15,449 nt of DNA from Cyanobacteria bacterium UBA11370 (GTDB taxonomy: Bacteria; Cyanobacteriota; Cyanobacteriia; Cyanobacteriales; Coleofasciculaceae). The translations under genes were made by a program, and so were the position numbers. The notes under the pieces are model-generated. The model worked only from the letters and a program-made list of their open reading frames with translations. It did no database searches and was not told the origin of the DNA. Where the stretch lies: positions 1 through 15,449 of the forward strand of contig DNGI01000056.1 of assembly GCA_003486645.1 (NCBI GenBank), read 5' to 3'. How positions within the stretch are numbered: position 1 is the stretch's first letter; every line of letters begins with the position of its first letter. Shown in pieces: positions 8,095-15,404 of this stretch.

Positions 8095-8913
8095 TCAATT
8101 GGCAAGATAGGTTGCGATCGCATTTGTCACCACATCCGGCGCAGAAAGGTGCGGCAAATGTCCCCGTGCTGGTATATTAATGAGGTGAGAGTTTGGAATC
8201 TGCTCTGCCATATACTTTCCCACTGCCAAGGGCACAGCAATATCCTCGTTTGATTGTAAAATTAAAGTTGGTACTCTCAGACGTGGTAACTCAGCCCGAT
8301 GATCGGATTGAAAAATCACTTTAGCCACTGCTAAGGCAATATCCGGACGGATCAATGAAAGGGTTTTGGCAAACTCAACAGCAAGTTCAGGACGTTCTGG
8401 ATTGCCCATAGCTAGCGGTGCAAATCCACTCGCCCAAGCATAATAGTTAGACTTCATCCCCGCGTAGAGTGCATCTAAGTCGGATTGAGAAAATCCACCC
8501 ACGTAGCCGACATCATCAAGGTAACGCGGAGAAGCACCAACAAAAATGAGACGATTAAATAATGTGGGAGCAAGAAGCGCTGCTAGCAGACTAATCATAC
8601 CACTAACGGAGTGACCGACCAATATACAATCCCTAAGTTTCAACTCGTAGCACAACTCCACCAAATCTTCCGCATAGCTATAGAGACTGCTATATCGGTT
8701 AGGACTGTAAGCCGAAAAATCCGACTTTCCCGCCCCTACATGGTCAAACAGAATAATATGATACTGCGATTTAAACGCAGCAACCTGATGTCGCCAAGCT
8801 GTTTGATCCGAACCGAAACCGTGGGCAAAGATGAGAGTGCGATCGCCTGACCCTTGCCAGTTGATATTATTGCGTTTGATGAGCTGATTTGCAATGGGAG
8901 AAGCAATTTGCAT
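8095..8913 (-). CDS. RsbQ-like alpha/beta hydrolase
   Basis: The 272-residue protein is a compact alpha/beta hydrolase with an oxyanion-hole motif AHGFGSDQ (30-37), nucleophile elbow VGHSVSG with Ser102, Asp224 in SNED and His252 in ARGHLPHLS. Recalled from memory, Bacillus subtilis RsbQ shares GFGxDQxxW, ILFDxVGxGxSD, NRYxxLxxYAxD, VGHSV, SDHRxxL and ARGHxPHxSxPD at matching spacing, and its triad positions differ by only about five residues. The plant receptors D14 and KAI2 are in the same group. RsbQ acts in energy-stress signalling together with a PAS-domain protein; here a PAS-containing kinase gene follows at once. An ORF extension to 9012 is rejected: its N-terminus is a repeat-coded S/L/P stretch, and homology starts near residue 11 of the 8913 start. 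No Shine-Dalgarno is visible. Confidence 0.88.
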   Translation of the reverse strand: MQIASPIANQLIKRNNINWQGSGDRTLIFAHGFGSDQTAWRHQVAAFKSQYHIILFDHVGAGKSDFSAYSPNRYSSLYSYAEDLVELCYELKLRDCILVGHSVSGMISLLAALLAPTLFNRLIFVGASPRYLDDVGYVGGFSQSDLDALYAGMKSNYYAWASGFAPLAMGNPERPELAVEFAKTLSLIRPDIALAVAKVIFQSDHRAELPRLRVPTLILQSNEDIAVPLAVGKYMAEQIPNSHLINIPARGHLPHLSAPDVVTNAIATYLAN

Positions 8914-8915
8914 AA

Positions 8916-8944
8916 GGGGAGTGGGGAGTGGGGAGTGGGGGAGT
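8916..8944. repeat. GGGGAGT heptamer array
   Basis: Three exact copies of GGGGAGT are followed by an 8-base variant, starting 3 bases upstream of the minus-strand hydrolase start. It is the first of three arrays in the divergent region. Confidence 0.8.
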
Positions 8945-8980
8945 GATACTAAGTTGCTTTCAAAGAGAGTAGATAGAGAG

Positions 8981-9016
8981 GACAAGGAAGACAAGGGAGA
9001 CAAGGAGGACAAGGGA
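8981..9016. repeat. GACAAGGRR nonamer array, four copies
   Basis: The four 9-base units read GACAAGGAA, GACAAGGGA, GACAAGGAG and GACAAGGGA. The same unit family recurs at 15405-15449. Both arrays lie upstream of minus-strand genes. Confidence 0.8.
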
Positions 9017-9170
9017 GAGAAAATACTACGTATGAACGCAACTCGGTATGAGGTAGATAAGAAACAACTAATACCATCTTGGATGGAAGGATTTTAGATT
9101 TTGGACGAAGTACTCTTCCAGAATATCAATCACTCATCTATCCCACTTCTTGTTTAAATTGGTATAACAA

Positions 9171-9219
9171 CCAACAACCAACAACCAACAACCAACAACC
9201 AACAACCAACAACCAACAA
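9171..9219. repeat. CCAACAA heptamer array, seven copies
   Basis: Seven exact CCAACAA units run to within 3 bases of the ATG at 9223. This is the short tandem heptamer type known from filamentous cyanobacteria. It makes up the whole immediate leader of the oxoprolinase gene, leaving no room for a Shine-Dalgarno site. A TATAAC hexamer at 9163-9168 just precedes the array and could serve as a -10 box, but no matching -35 was found. Confidence 0.9.
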
Positions 9220-9222
9220 CCA

Positions 9223-12200
9223 ATGACAATTCATCATCGCTGGCAATTCTGGATTGATCGGGGTGGTACATTTACAGATATTGTGGCGCGATGCCCGGAT
9301 GGACGGTTAATGATTCACAAGTTGCTATCCGAAAATCCGGGACGTTATACGGATGCACCTGTACAAGGGATTCGGGAGATCATGGGACTGACTCCGGATG
9401 CACCTATCCCTTCAGACGAGATTGAAGTGGTCAAGATGGGGACAACGGTAGCTACCAATGCACTCTTGGAACGAAAAGGCGATCGCACCGTTTTAGTGAT
9501 TACTAAAGGTTTCCGAGATGCCCTTCGGATCGGGTATCAAAACCGTCCCAATATCTTCGCCCGTGAGATTATTTTGCCAGAAATGCTCTACGAGCGAGTG
9601 ATTGAAGTTGAAGAACGCTATAGCGCCTATGGGGAAGAATTAATTCCCGTTAATCTTGAAGATACCTATCGGGATTTGCAAGCTGCCTATACTTCTGGGA
9701 TTCGCAGTTGTGCGATCGCGTTAATCCACGGCTATCGCTATCCGGCACACGAGCAAGAAATTGCCACTTTAGCACATAGGATTGGTTTTACCCAAATATC
9801 AGTATCGCACAAAATCAGCCCGTTGATGAAATTAGTCAGCCGAGGCGATACTACCGTCGTTGATGCTTACTTATCCCCCATTTTGCGACGTTATGTTGAT
9901 CAGGTTAGTAGTCAGTTATCACTGCAAGAGAGTGGGGGAGAGGGGGATGGGGGGACTGAGGAACAACCAACAACCAACAACCAACAACCAACAACCAAAC
10001 TAATGTTCATGCAGTCCAATGGTGGACTAACGGATGCTCAAACCTTTCAGGGGAAAGATAGTATTTTATCAGGGCCAGCCGGAGGAATTGTTGGGGCAGT
10101 CCAAACGAGTTTAATTGCCGGATTTAATAAAATTATCAGTTTTGATATGGGTGGGACTTCTACAGATGTTGCCCATTATAACAGTGAATATGAACGTACC
10201 TTTGAAAGTGAAATTGCTGGGGTGCGTTTACGAACACCGATGATGTCAATACATACGGTTGCAGCGGGTGGGGGTTCGATTGTGCAATTTGATGGGGGGC
10301 GATATCGGGTAGGACCAGAGTCAGCGGGAGCAAATCCTGGCCCTGCTTCTTATTCTCAAGGTGGCCCTCTTACCGTAACCGATTGTAATGTAATGGTGGG
10401 GAAATTACAACCGGAATTCTTCCCAAAAGTATTTGGTGCTAAGGGTGATTTACCGTTAAATAGTGAGGTAGTGCGAGAAAAATTTACTCAACTCACTCAG
10501 GAGATTGGAGATAATCGAACACGGGAAGAGGTAGCAGCGGGATTTTTAGCGATCGCCGTTGAAAAAATGGCAAATGCGATTAAAAAAATCTCCCTCCAAC
10601 GCGGTTATGATGTTTCCGACTATACCCTATGTTGCTTCGGGGGTGCAGGGGGGCAACACGCTTGCTTAATTGCTGATGCGTTGGGAATGAAGCAAATCTT
10701 TATTCATCCCTATGCGGGAGTTTTATCGGCGTATGGGATGGGATTAGCGGATGTGCGGGTGTTGCGAGAACAGGCGATAGAAGTCAAATTAACACAAGAG
10801 TTAGTATCAAATTTAGCAGAAGTATTAACGAAGTTAGGCGAGGAAGGAATAGCAGAAATTGCGATCGCCCATACATCCCAATCTCCACAACTACAGGATG
10901 CCCTTACAGTTGTACAGAAAGTGCATCTGAAATATGAAGGAACCGACTCATCATTAATTGTTGATTTTGCGGATGCAACACAAATGCGCCAGCAATTTGA
11001 GGAAGCGCATCGACAGCGATATGGCTTCATTATCTCCGAAAAAGAGCTAATCGTAGAATCCGTCTCAGTAGAAGTTGTACATCAGATGGATGTACCCGAA
11101 GAACCCATTATTCACCGTCGCACCAATGAACCCCCCCAACCCCTAACAACGGTACAAATCTATACAGCAGATTCATGGCACCAAACCCCTGTATTTAAAC
11201 GAGAAGACTTACAACCTGGAGACTGCATTACAGCACCCGCCTTAATTATCGAAACAACAGGCACTAATGTAATTGAACCCGGATGGCAAGCCGAATTAAC
11301 CGAACGAAATCATTTAATTTTAAAACGCAATCTACAAACATTCCCTAGAACGTCTCTACAGGAATCAACCAATCCAAAATCCAAAATCCAAAATCCAAAA
11401 TCCCCCGATCCCGTCATGCTGGAAATCTTCAATAACCTATTTCGTTCCATTGCCGAACAAATGGGAACCACCCTACAAAATACCAGCTATTCCGTTAACA
11501 TCAAAGAACGCTTAGATTTCTCCTGTGCAATTTTCGATCAACAAGGACAATTAGTAGCAAACGCCCCCCACATCCCCGTACACTTAGGTTCAATGAGTGA
11601 AAGCATCCGTAGCTTAATTGAAGCACACGGCAACACCCTCAAACCCGGAGATGTTTACGTATTAAATAACCCCTACAACGGCGGCACACACCTACCCGAC
11701 ATCACCGTAATTACCCCAGTTTTCCTACCCGAAAAACCCACCCACACACCATCACCCCATCCGTTACATCCGTTACAAAATCCGCTGCCACATCCGTTAC
11801 ATCCGCTACAAAATCCGCTGCCACATCCGTTAAATCCGTTACAAAATCCGCTGCCACATCCGCTGCCAATGTTCTACGTTGCCTCACGAGGACACCACGC
11901 GGACATCGGGGGTATTACTCCGGGTTCAATGCCACCTGATAGCACAACAGTAGACCAAGAAGGGGTATTAATTAACAACTTTAAGCTAGTAGAAGAAGGA
12001 AAATTCCGAGAAAAAGAATTATCAGAATTACTGCTATCGGGTACTTACCCCGTGCGAAATATTAACCAGAATATTGCCGACTTACAAGCCCAAATTGCCG
12101 CCAATGAAAAGGGTATGCAAGAGTTACAGCGGATGGTAGGGCAATATGGATTAGAAACCGTACAAGCTTATATGGGCTATGTGCAAGATAATGCCGAAGC

Positions 12201-13065
12201 ATCAGTCCGAAAAGTTATTGATAAGCTAAAAAATGGTAGTTTTACTTGTGAATTAGACACGGGGGGTAAAATTACAGTTACCATTACAATTAACCAGAAC
12301 AATCGCACTGCCAAGATTGATTTTACAGGCACATCTCCTCAGTTACATAACAATTTTAACGCCCCCGCAGCCGTATGCAAAGCAGCGGTTTTATATGTTT
12401 TTCGCACCTTAGTTGATGATGATATTCCTCTCAATTCGGGTTGTCTTAAACCTTTAAACATTATTATCCCTGAAGGCTGTATGCTGAATCCCCGTTATCC
12501 GGCGGCGGTAGTGGCAGGTAATGTAGAAACGTCCCAAATTATTACTGATACCCTGTATGGTGCATTAGGAGTAATGGCAGCATCTCAGGGAACAATGAAT
12601 AATTTTACTTTGGGAAATGAGCGTTATCAATATTATGAAACAATCTGTGGTGGTTCAGGTGCGGGTGCGGATTTTAATGGTACAGATGCCGTGCATACCC
12701 ACATGACGAATTCTCGATTAACTGATCCGGAAGTATTAGAATGGCGGTTTCCAGTAGTATTAGAACGCTTTAGTATTCGTACTAATAGTGGAGGAAAAGG
12801 GCATCATGTTGGCGGGAATGGAGTGATTCGGAAAATTCGATTTTTGGAACCGATGACGGCGGCAATTTTATCAGGACATCGAGTGATTGCACCCTTTGGT
12901 TTAGAGGGTGGTGAAGTGGGAATTGTGGGGAGGAATTATGTTGAACGGAAGGATGGAATAGTTGAGGAATTGGGGAGTACGGCGATGGTAGAAATGCAAC
13001 CAGGGGATGTGTTTGTAATTGAAACTCCTGGGGGAGGTGGGTATGGGCGTGCTAGAGTTGGTTAA
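9223..13065 (+). CDS. Hydantoinase A/B fusion, 5-oxoprolinase (ATP-hydrolysing) type
   Basis: The 1280-residue protein joins a HyuA-like half (1 to about 715) and a HyuB-like half (about 730 to the end), the arrangement and length of eukaryotic-type 5-oxoprolinase. That enzyme opens 5-oxoproline to glutamate using ATP, in glutathione turnover. Phosphate-binding motifs are IDRGGTFTD (11-19) and FDMGGTSTD (307-315). HyuB hallmarks include [13 protein letters not shown] and [11 protein letters not shown]. The ATG at 9223 is chosen because homology starts there; upstream codons come from a heptamer array. Three repeat-derived inserts stay in frame: about 237-260, the inter-domain linker about 710-728, and about 840-882. 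The reading frame is intact through all of them. A substrate other than 5-oxoproline, such as a hydantoin, cannot be excluded. Confidence 0.9.
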   Translation: MTIHHRWQFWIDRGGTFTDIVARCPDGRLMIHKLLSENPGRYTDAPVQGIREIMGLTPDAPIPSDEIEVVKMGTTVATNALLERKGDRTVLVITKGFRDALRIGYQNRPNIFAREIILPEMLYERVIEVEERYSAYGEELIPVNLEDTYRDLQAAYTSGIRSCAIALIHGYRYPAHEQEIATLAHRIGFTQISVSHKISPLMKLVSRGDTTVVDAYLSPILRRYVDQVSSQLSLQESGGEGDGGTEEQPTTNNQQPTTKLMFMQSNGGLTDAQTFQGKDSILSGPAGGIVGAVQTSLIAGFNKIISFDMGGTSTDVAHYNSEYERTFESEIAGVRLRTPMMSIHTVAAGGGSIVQFDGGRYRVGPESAGANPGPASYSQGGPLTVTDCNVMVGKLQPEFFPKVFGAKGDLPLNSEVVREKFTQLTQEIGDNRTREEVAAGFLAIAVEKMANAIKKISLQRGYDVSDYTLCCFGGAGGQHACLIADALGMKQIFIHPYAGVLSAYGMGLADVRVLREQAIEVKLTQELVSNLAEVLTKLGEEGIAEIAIAHTSQSPQLQDALTVVQKVHLKYEGTDSSLIVDFADATQMRQQFEEAHRQRYGFIISEKELIVESVSVEVVHQMDVPEEPIIHRRTNEPPQPLTTVQIYTADSWHQTPVFKREDLQPGDCITAPALIIETTGTNVIEPGWQAELTERNHLILKRNLQTFPRTSLQESTNPKSKIQNPKSPDPVMLEIFNNLFRSIAEQMGTTLQNTSYSVNIKERLDFSCAIFDQQGQLVANAPHIPVHLGSMSESIRSLIEAHGNTLKPGDVYVLNNPYNGGTHLPDITVITPVFLPEKPTHTPSPHPLHPLQNPLPHPLHPLQNPLPHPLNPLQNPLPHPLPMFYVASRGHHADIGGITPGSMPPDSTTVDQEGVLINNFKLVEEGKFREKELSELLLSGTYPVRNINQNIADLQAQIAANEKGMQELQRMVGQYGLETVQAYMGYVQDNAEASVRKVIDKLKNGSFTCELDTGGKITVTITINQNNRTAKIDFTGTSPQLHNNFNAPAAVCKAAVLYVFRTLVDDDIPLNSGCLKPLNIIIPEGCMLNPRYPAAVVAGNVETSQIITDTLYGALGVMAASQGTMNNFTLGNERYQYYETICGGSGAGADFNGTDAVHTHMTNSRLTDPEVLEWRFPVVLERFSIRTNSGGKGHHVGGNGVIRKIRFLEPMTAAILSGHRVIAPFGLEGGEVGIVGRNYVERKDGIVEELGSTAMVEMQPGDVFVIETPGGGGYGRARVG
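9925..10000. repeat. G-rich tract plus CCAACAA array inserted in the HyuA half
   Basis: A G-rich stretch containing GAGTGGGGGAG and GATGGGG leads into four exact CCAACAA units (9967-9994) and a partial one. It is translated as a Gly/Glu-rich segment, then QPTTNN repeats, between conserved HyuA stretches ending SQLSLQE and resuming LMFMQSNGG. The order of G-rich tract then CCAACAA array mirrors the region just upstream of the gene. Confidence 0.8.
11349..11403. repeat. Palindrome half-copy plus TCCAAAA heptamer array in the HyuA-HyuB linker
   Basis: AACGTCTCTAC at 11349-11359 equals the right arm of the inner hairpin at 5904-5932. It is followed by four exact TCCAAAA units (11373-11400), translated as an [15 protein letters not shown] linker just before the HyuB domain begins at PVMLEIF. 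Confidence 0.75.
11758..11868. repeat. 33-bp in-frame tandem repeat within the HyuB half
   Basis: There are three copies of a 33-base unit (11758-11790, 11791-11823, 11824-11856) plus 12 bases of a fourth. They encode the 11-residue unit [11 protein letters not shown], with one His to Asn change in the third copy. At a finer scale the DNA is built from 9-base ATCCGYTAM-like pieces. The segment sits between [11 protein letters not shown] and [10 protein letters not shown], where HyuB proteins normally have a short loop. Confidence 0.9.
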
Positions 13066-13115
13066 CAGATGTTTTTGAAACTGTCTTAAATCTAGATTGG
13101 CACTCAGGAGCAATG

Positions 13116-13322
13116 ATGTTTGAAAAAAATGACAGCCGACATGAAGATGAGGAAAACAGACACTCTGCTGCATCTGAGAAAAACTGTAAGAATATGGAGA
13201 AAAAGTATGGATGGAAACTGAAGCGAGTTGAGCCAACTAATAATCCAATTTTACCTGTAGATTGCATATTTGAAGGTAAGCAAACTAGCTTTCAAGATCA
13301 GTGGGACGATCATCAAGACTAG
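13116..13322 (+). CDS. Small charged protein of unknown function
   Basis: I do not recognise this 68-residue protein (69 if the ATG at 13113 is used). It is very hydrophilic, with an acidic and basic N-terminal third (RHEDEENRHS...) and a more ordered-looking segment YGWKLKRVEPTNNPILPVDC around residues 31-50. No membrane segment or known motif is visible. A clear AGGAG (13106-13110) lies 5 bases before the ATG at 13116 and only 2 before that at 13113, so 13116 is preferred. The stop codon overlaps the ribosome-binding site of the next gene, which supports both being real and co-translated. Confidence 0.65.
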   Translation: MFEKNDSRHEDEENRHSAASEKNCKNMEKKYGWKLKRVEPTNNPILPVDCIFEGKQTSFQDQWDDHQD

Positions 13323-13325
13323 GAG
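13321..13325 (+). promoter_or_regulatory. Ribosome-binding site overlapping the upstream stop
   Basis: AGGAG sits 6 bases before the ATG at 13332, and its first two bases belong to the TAG stop of the small gene before it. This arrangement is typical of translational coupling. Confidence 0.75.
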
Positions 13326-13331
13326 TAGAAA

Positions 13332-13820
13332 ATGATAGAAGAATTAGACACCTATGATCCTCTAGCAGACAAGGAAACTTTAGTTTTGTATCTTATCCAA
13401 GAAGGTAATAAATGGGTCAAAATTAGTAGCGATGAACCCGTTGTAGGAACTCAGCTCATTCCATTACTCCAAATGTCTCATGACTCTCGCCCTATACTCA
13501 AGCGCAAGGTGACTCTAGGTGAACGATTAACGTATCATGTTAAGCAAGAGGGAAGTCCTTGGAATTCTTACAACGTTGTTCCTTCTGAATGGGTTGTTGT
13601 TAAAGTTACCCACTATGAACCGTCAGATTTAGCAGAACTCCCGGACTTTCGAGGGATTACAATTGCCTACTGCGAACGCCAACCTCTCTCACCTGAAGAA
13701 ATTGAAAGGATGTCTTACGAAATTATTTCTAAGGTGTCGGTAGATTCGTTTGGAGGTGACGAAGACGCTTATCAACGATTTTTAGAAAGTGAGGAAAGTC
13801 ATAAATATGTAAGGTTTTAA
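13332..13820 (+). CDS. Hypothetical protein, coupled to the preceding small gene
   Basis: I do not recognise this 162-residue protein. It is soluble and acidic, with no signal peptide or membrane helix. The middle has alternating strand-like segments (LVLYLIQEGNKWVKI, ERLTYHVKQEG, EWVVVKVTHYEP, GITIAYCERQPL) that suggest a small beta-rich fold, followed by an alpha-helical tail beginning SPEEIERMSYEII. It starts 9 bases after the preceding stop, with a good ribosome-binding site, and is convergent with the amidase gene 46 bases away. The pair could be a two-gene module, but nothing in the sequence shows a toxin, nuclease or regulator motif. Confidence 0.75.
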   Translation: MIEELDTYDPLADKETLVLYLIQEGNKWVKISSDEPVVGTQLIPLLQMSHDSRPILKRKVTLGERLTYHVKQEGSPWNSYNVVPSEWVVVKVTHYEPSDLAELPDFRGITIAYCERQPLSPEEIERMSYEIISKVSVDSFGGDEDAYQRFLESEESHKYVRF

Positions 13821-13866
13821 ATTTAAAATTCAATATCCCCCACTTCCCACTCCCTACTCCCTAAAA

Positions 13867-15222
13867 TTAAAGCAATCCCGCAGACTCATACAAACGCCTG
13901 AGAACAGCTAGAATTCGAGTACCATACTGCAAGTCTACCGACCAACGTCCACCGAGTTGATCTACCAATGGAGCAATACCCCGCGTCACAAAACGAAAGC
14001 GAGGACTTACTTGTTCTTGAACCAAAGGCTCTAAACTAGCGTAAGCTTTTAATTGTTGAATGTGAGCGCGAACACCAAGTCTAGCACTGGGAAATGTTGC
14101 TCCCTCCGGATCACCCCCGACTGATCCCAAACCCCCAAAATTATTTTGACTCGGCTTAAGATCGCTACCAAAACGGAGATAGTTCGTTTCCACCATGGCT
14201 TGAGAGAAGGCAATATCATAATTAACCCCTTCAATTGAAGCCTCTTCGCGGTAAAGTTTGGGTAAGTCAGGAAATTGAGTCAGCGCCTCATCATTATTCG
14301 CTTTCAGGAACATCATCAATTGTACTTCTGACGTATGACCATTCCCCATAATTCGGTCAATTTGACCGGGACAAATTTGCAAGATAGAACGCAAAATTAC
14401 AGTCCGACTGGAACTATCCCAACTTACTGAAATATTATAATCTCGCAATTCAATGGCTTTAACATAAACTACGCCCCGATATTGAACGCGACGGACGCTA
14501 GGAACACTTACCAAATCAATACCCAAGCGATCAGCTAAGTCAATCGGAATGTAAGCATTGCTATTAATCACAATGCCTTGCTCACCGTAAGTTTGATTAT
14601 TGATCGTAATATTAATCGGCGCATAAGTGACAGTAGAGCCATTCCCTGAACCCGTACCCGAAACCGCCCGACTCCACGCCGCCAGTCCATCCGCAATCCC
14701 TACCGCCATATCCCGCCGTCGAGTTTGGATTAAGGTTCGATCCTCTGGGTTCGTGAGATATCCAACTTCCATCAACAGCGAGGGTAGGGTCGTGTTCCGA
14801 CAAAAGGTAAGATTACCCACCCCTGTGGTTGTATCCGGTTTAGCACCTCGGTTGGGGAGTTGGGGAAGTCGTCGCAGCAACGCTAATAGCATCAAGTCAG
14901 CATGATTTTTACGCTCCGTATTATTACTGATGTAATAAACACTCGCTCCTCGGACGCTGGGATTGGAGAACGCCCCGGTATGGATTTCCAGCGCCACATC
15001 ATTGGGACGACTGCGGACATTAATCCATTGGATCGTCTGACTCGAACTGAGATCATCGGGAACCGAGAGAACTTCAAACCCCCGCGATCGCAACTCTGGT
15101 ACGATTTGATCTCGTAGCAAAATCATTTCCTGAGCTTCCGTTGTACTCCCGGCGATCGCCCCTAGATCGCGCCCTCCTTGTTCTAACCCACCGTGACCCG
15201 CAGAAATAAATATTCGTCCCAT
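13867..15222 (-). CDS. N-acetylmuramoyl-L-alanine amidase with C-terminal glucosaminidase-like domain
   Basis: The 451-residue protein opens straight into an Amidase_3 domain (1 to about 187). The probable zinc ligands are His10 (SAGHGG), Glu29 and His81 (EIHTGA), and the catalytic glutamate is Glu152 (LLMEVGYLTN). A Gly/Ser linker leads to a beta-rich stretch (about 197-278, NITINNQTYGEQGIVINSNA start) resembling the copper-amine-oxidase-like stalk domain. The C-terminal part (about 290-451) resembles glucosaminidases (YDIAFSQAMVETNYLRFG with candidate Glu345, then NNFGGLG). Amidases cut the lactyl-Ala bond and glucosaminidases the glycan strand of peptidoglycan. No signal peptide is present, and an in-frame TGA lies 18 bases before the ATG, so none can be added. 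Export would need another route. Confidence 0.87.
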   Translation of the reverse strand: MGRIFISAGHGGLEQGGRDLGAIAGSTTEAQEMILLRDQIVPELRSRGFEVLSVPDDLSSSQTIQWINVRSRPNDVALEIHTGAFSNPSVRGASVYYISNNTERKNHADLMLLALLRRLPQLPNRGAKPDTTTGVGNLTFCRNTTLPSLLMEVGYLTNPEDRTLIQTRRRDMAVGIADGLAAWSRAVSGTGSGNGSTVTYAPINITINNQTYGEQGIVINSNAYIPIDLADRLGIDLVSVPSVRRVQYRGVVYVKAIELRDYNISVSWDSSSRTVILRSILQICPGQIDRIMGNGHTSEVQLMMFLKANNDEALTQFPDLPKLYREEASIEGVNYDIAFSQAMVETNYLRFGSDLKPSQNNFGGLGSVGGDPEGATFPSARLGVRAHIQQLKAYASLEPLVQEQVSPRFRFVTRGIAPLVDQLGGRWSVDLQYGTRILAVLRRLYESAGLL

Positions 15223-15404
15223 CTGTTGCTCTTTTCCTCAGTGCTGATGATTAGCGATCGCTGTTACTCATCCAGAATAAGGATTTCGGGGTGTTACGGC
15301 TAGTCCTCTGCCCTTTCATCGTTAAATTTCTCCATCTATGACCATTTGACGGTGCTAGTGCAGGACAGTAAAAGTTTGTGACTACCTCCTTGAGTGAAAA
15401 GGGG

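Noticed and set aside
8914..9012. N-terminal extension of the RsbQ-like hydrolase
   Set aside because: The extra 33 residues come from the G-rich repeat tracts and have no counterpart in RsbQ, whose homology begins after the 8913 start.
8894..9097. Plus-strand reading frame across the divergent region
   Set aside because: Mostly translated repeat (GEWG, DKE/DKG units) and it overlaps the start of the minus-strand hydrolase.
9171..9219. CCAACAA array as a possible CRISPR
   Set aside because: Units are 7 bp and directly abutting, with no spacers; no cas genes are present.
9079..9222. N-terminal extension of the oxoprolinase
   Set aside because: The extension is largely the heptamer array read as protein; family proteins start just before the DRGGTFTD motif.
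10710..11030. Minus-strand 106-residue frame rich in Cys and Ser
   Set aside because: Antisense shadow within the HyuA half; no ribosome-binding site, and the composition is unlike its neighbours.
12901..13267. Two overlapping minus-strand frames
   Set aside because: They are antisense to the end of the oxoprolinase gene and to the small plus-strand gene, which has a good ribosome-binding site.
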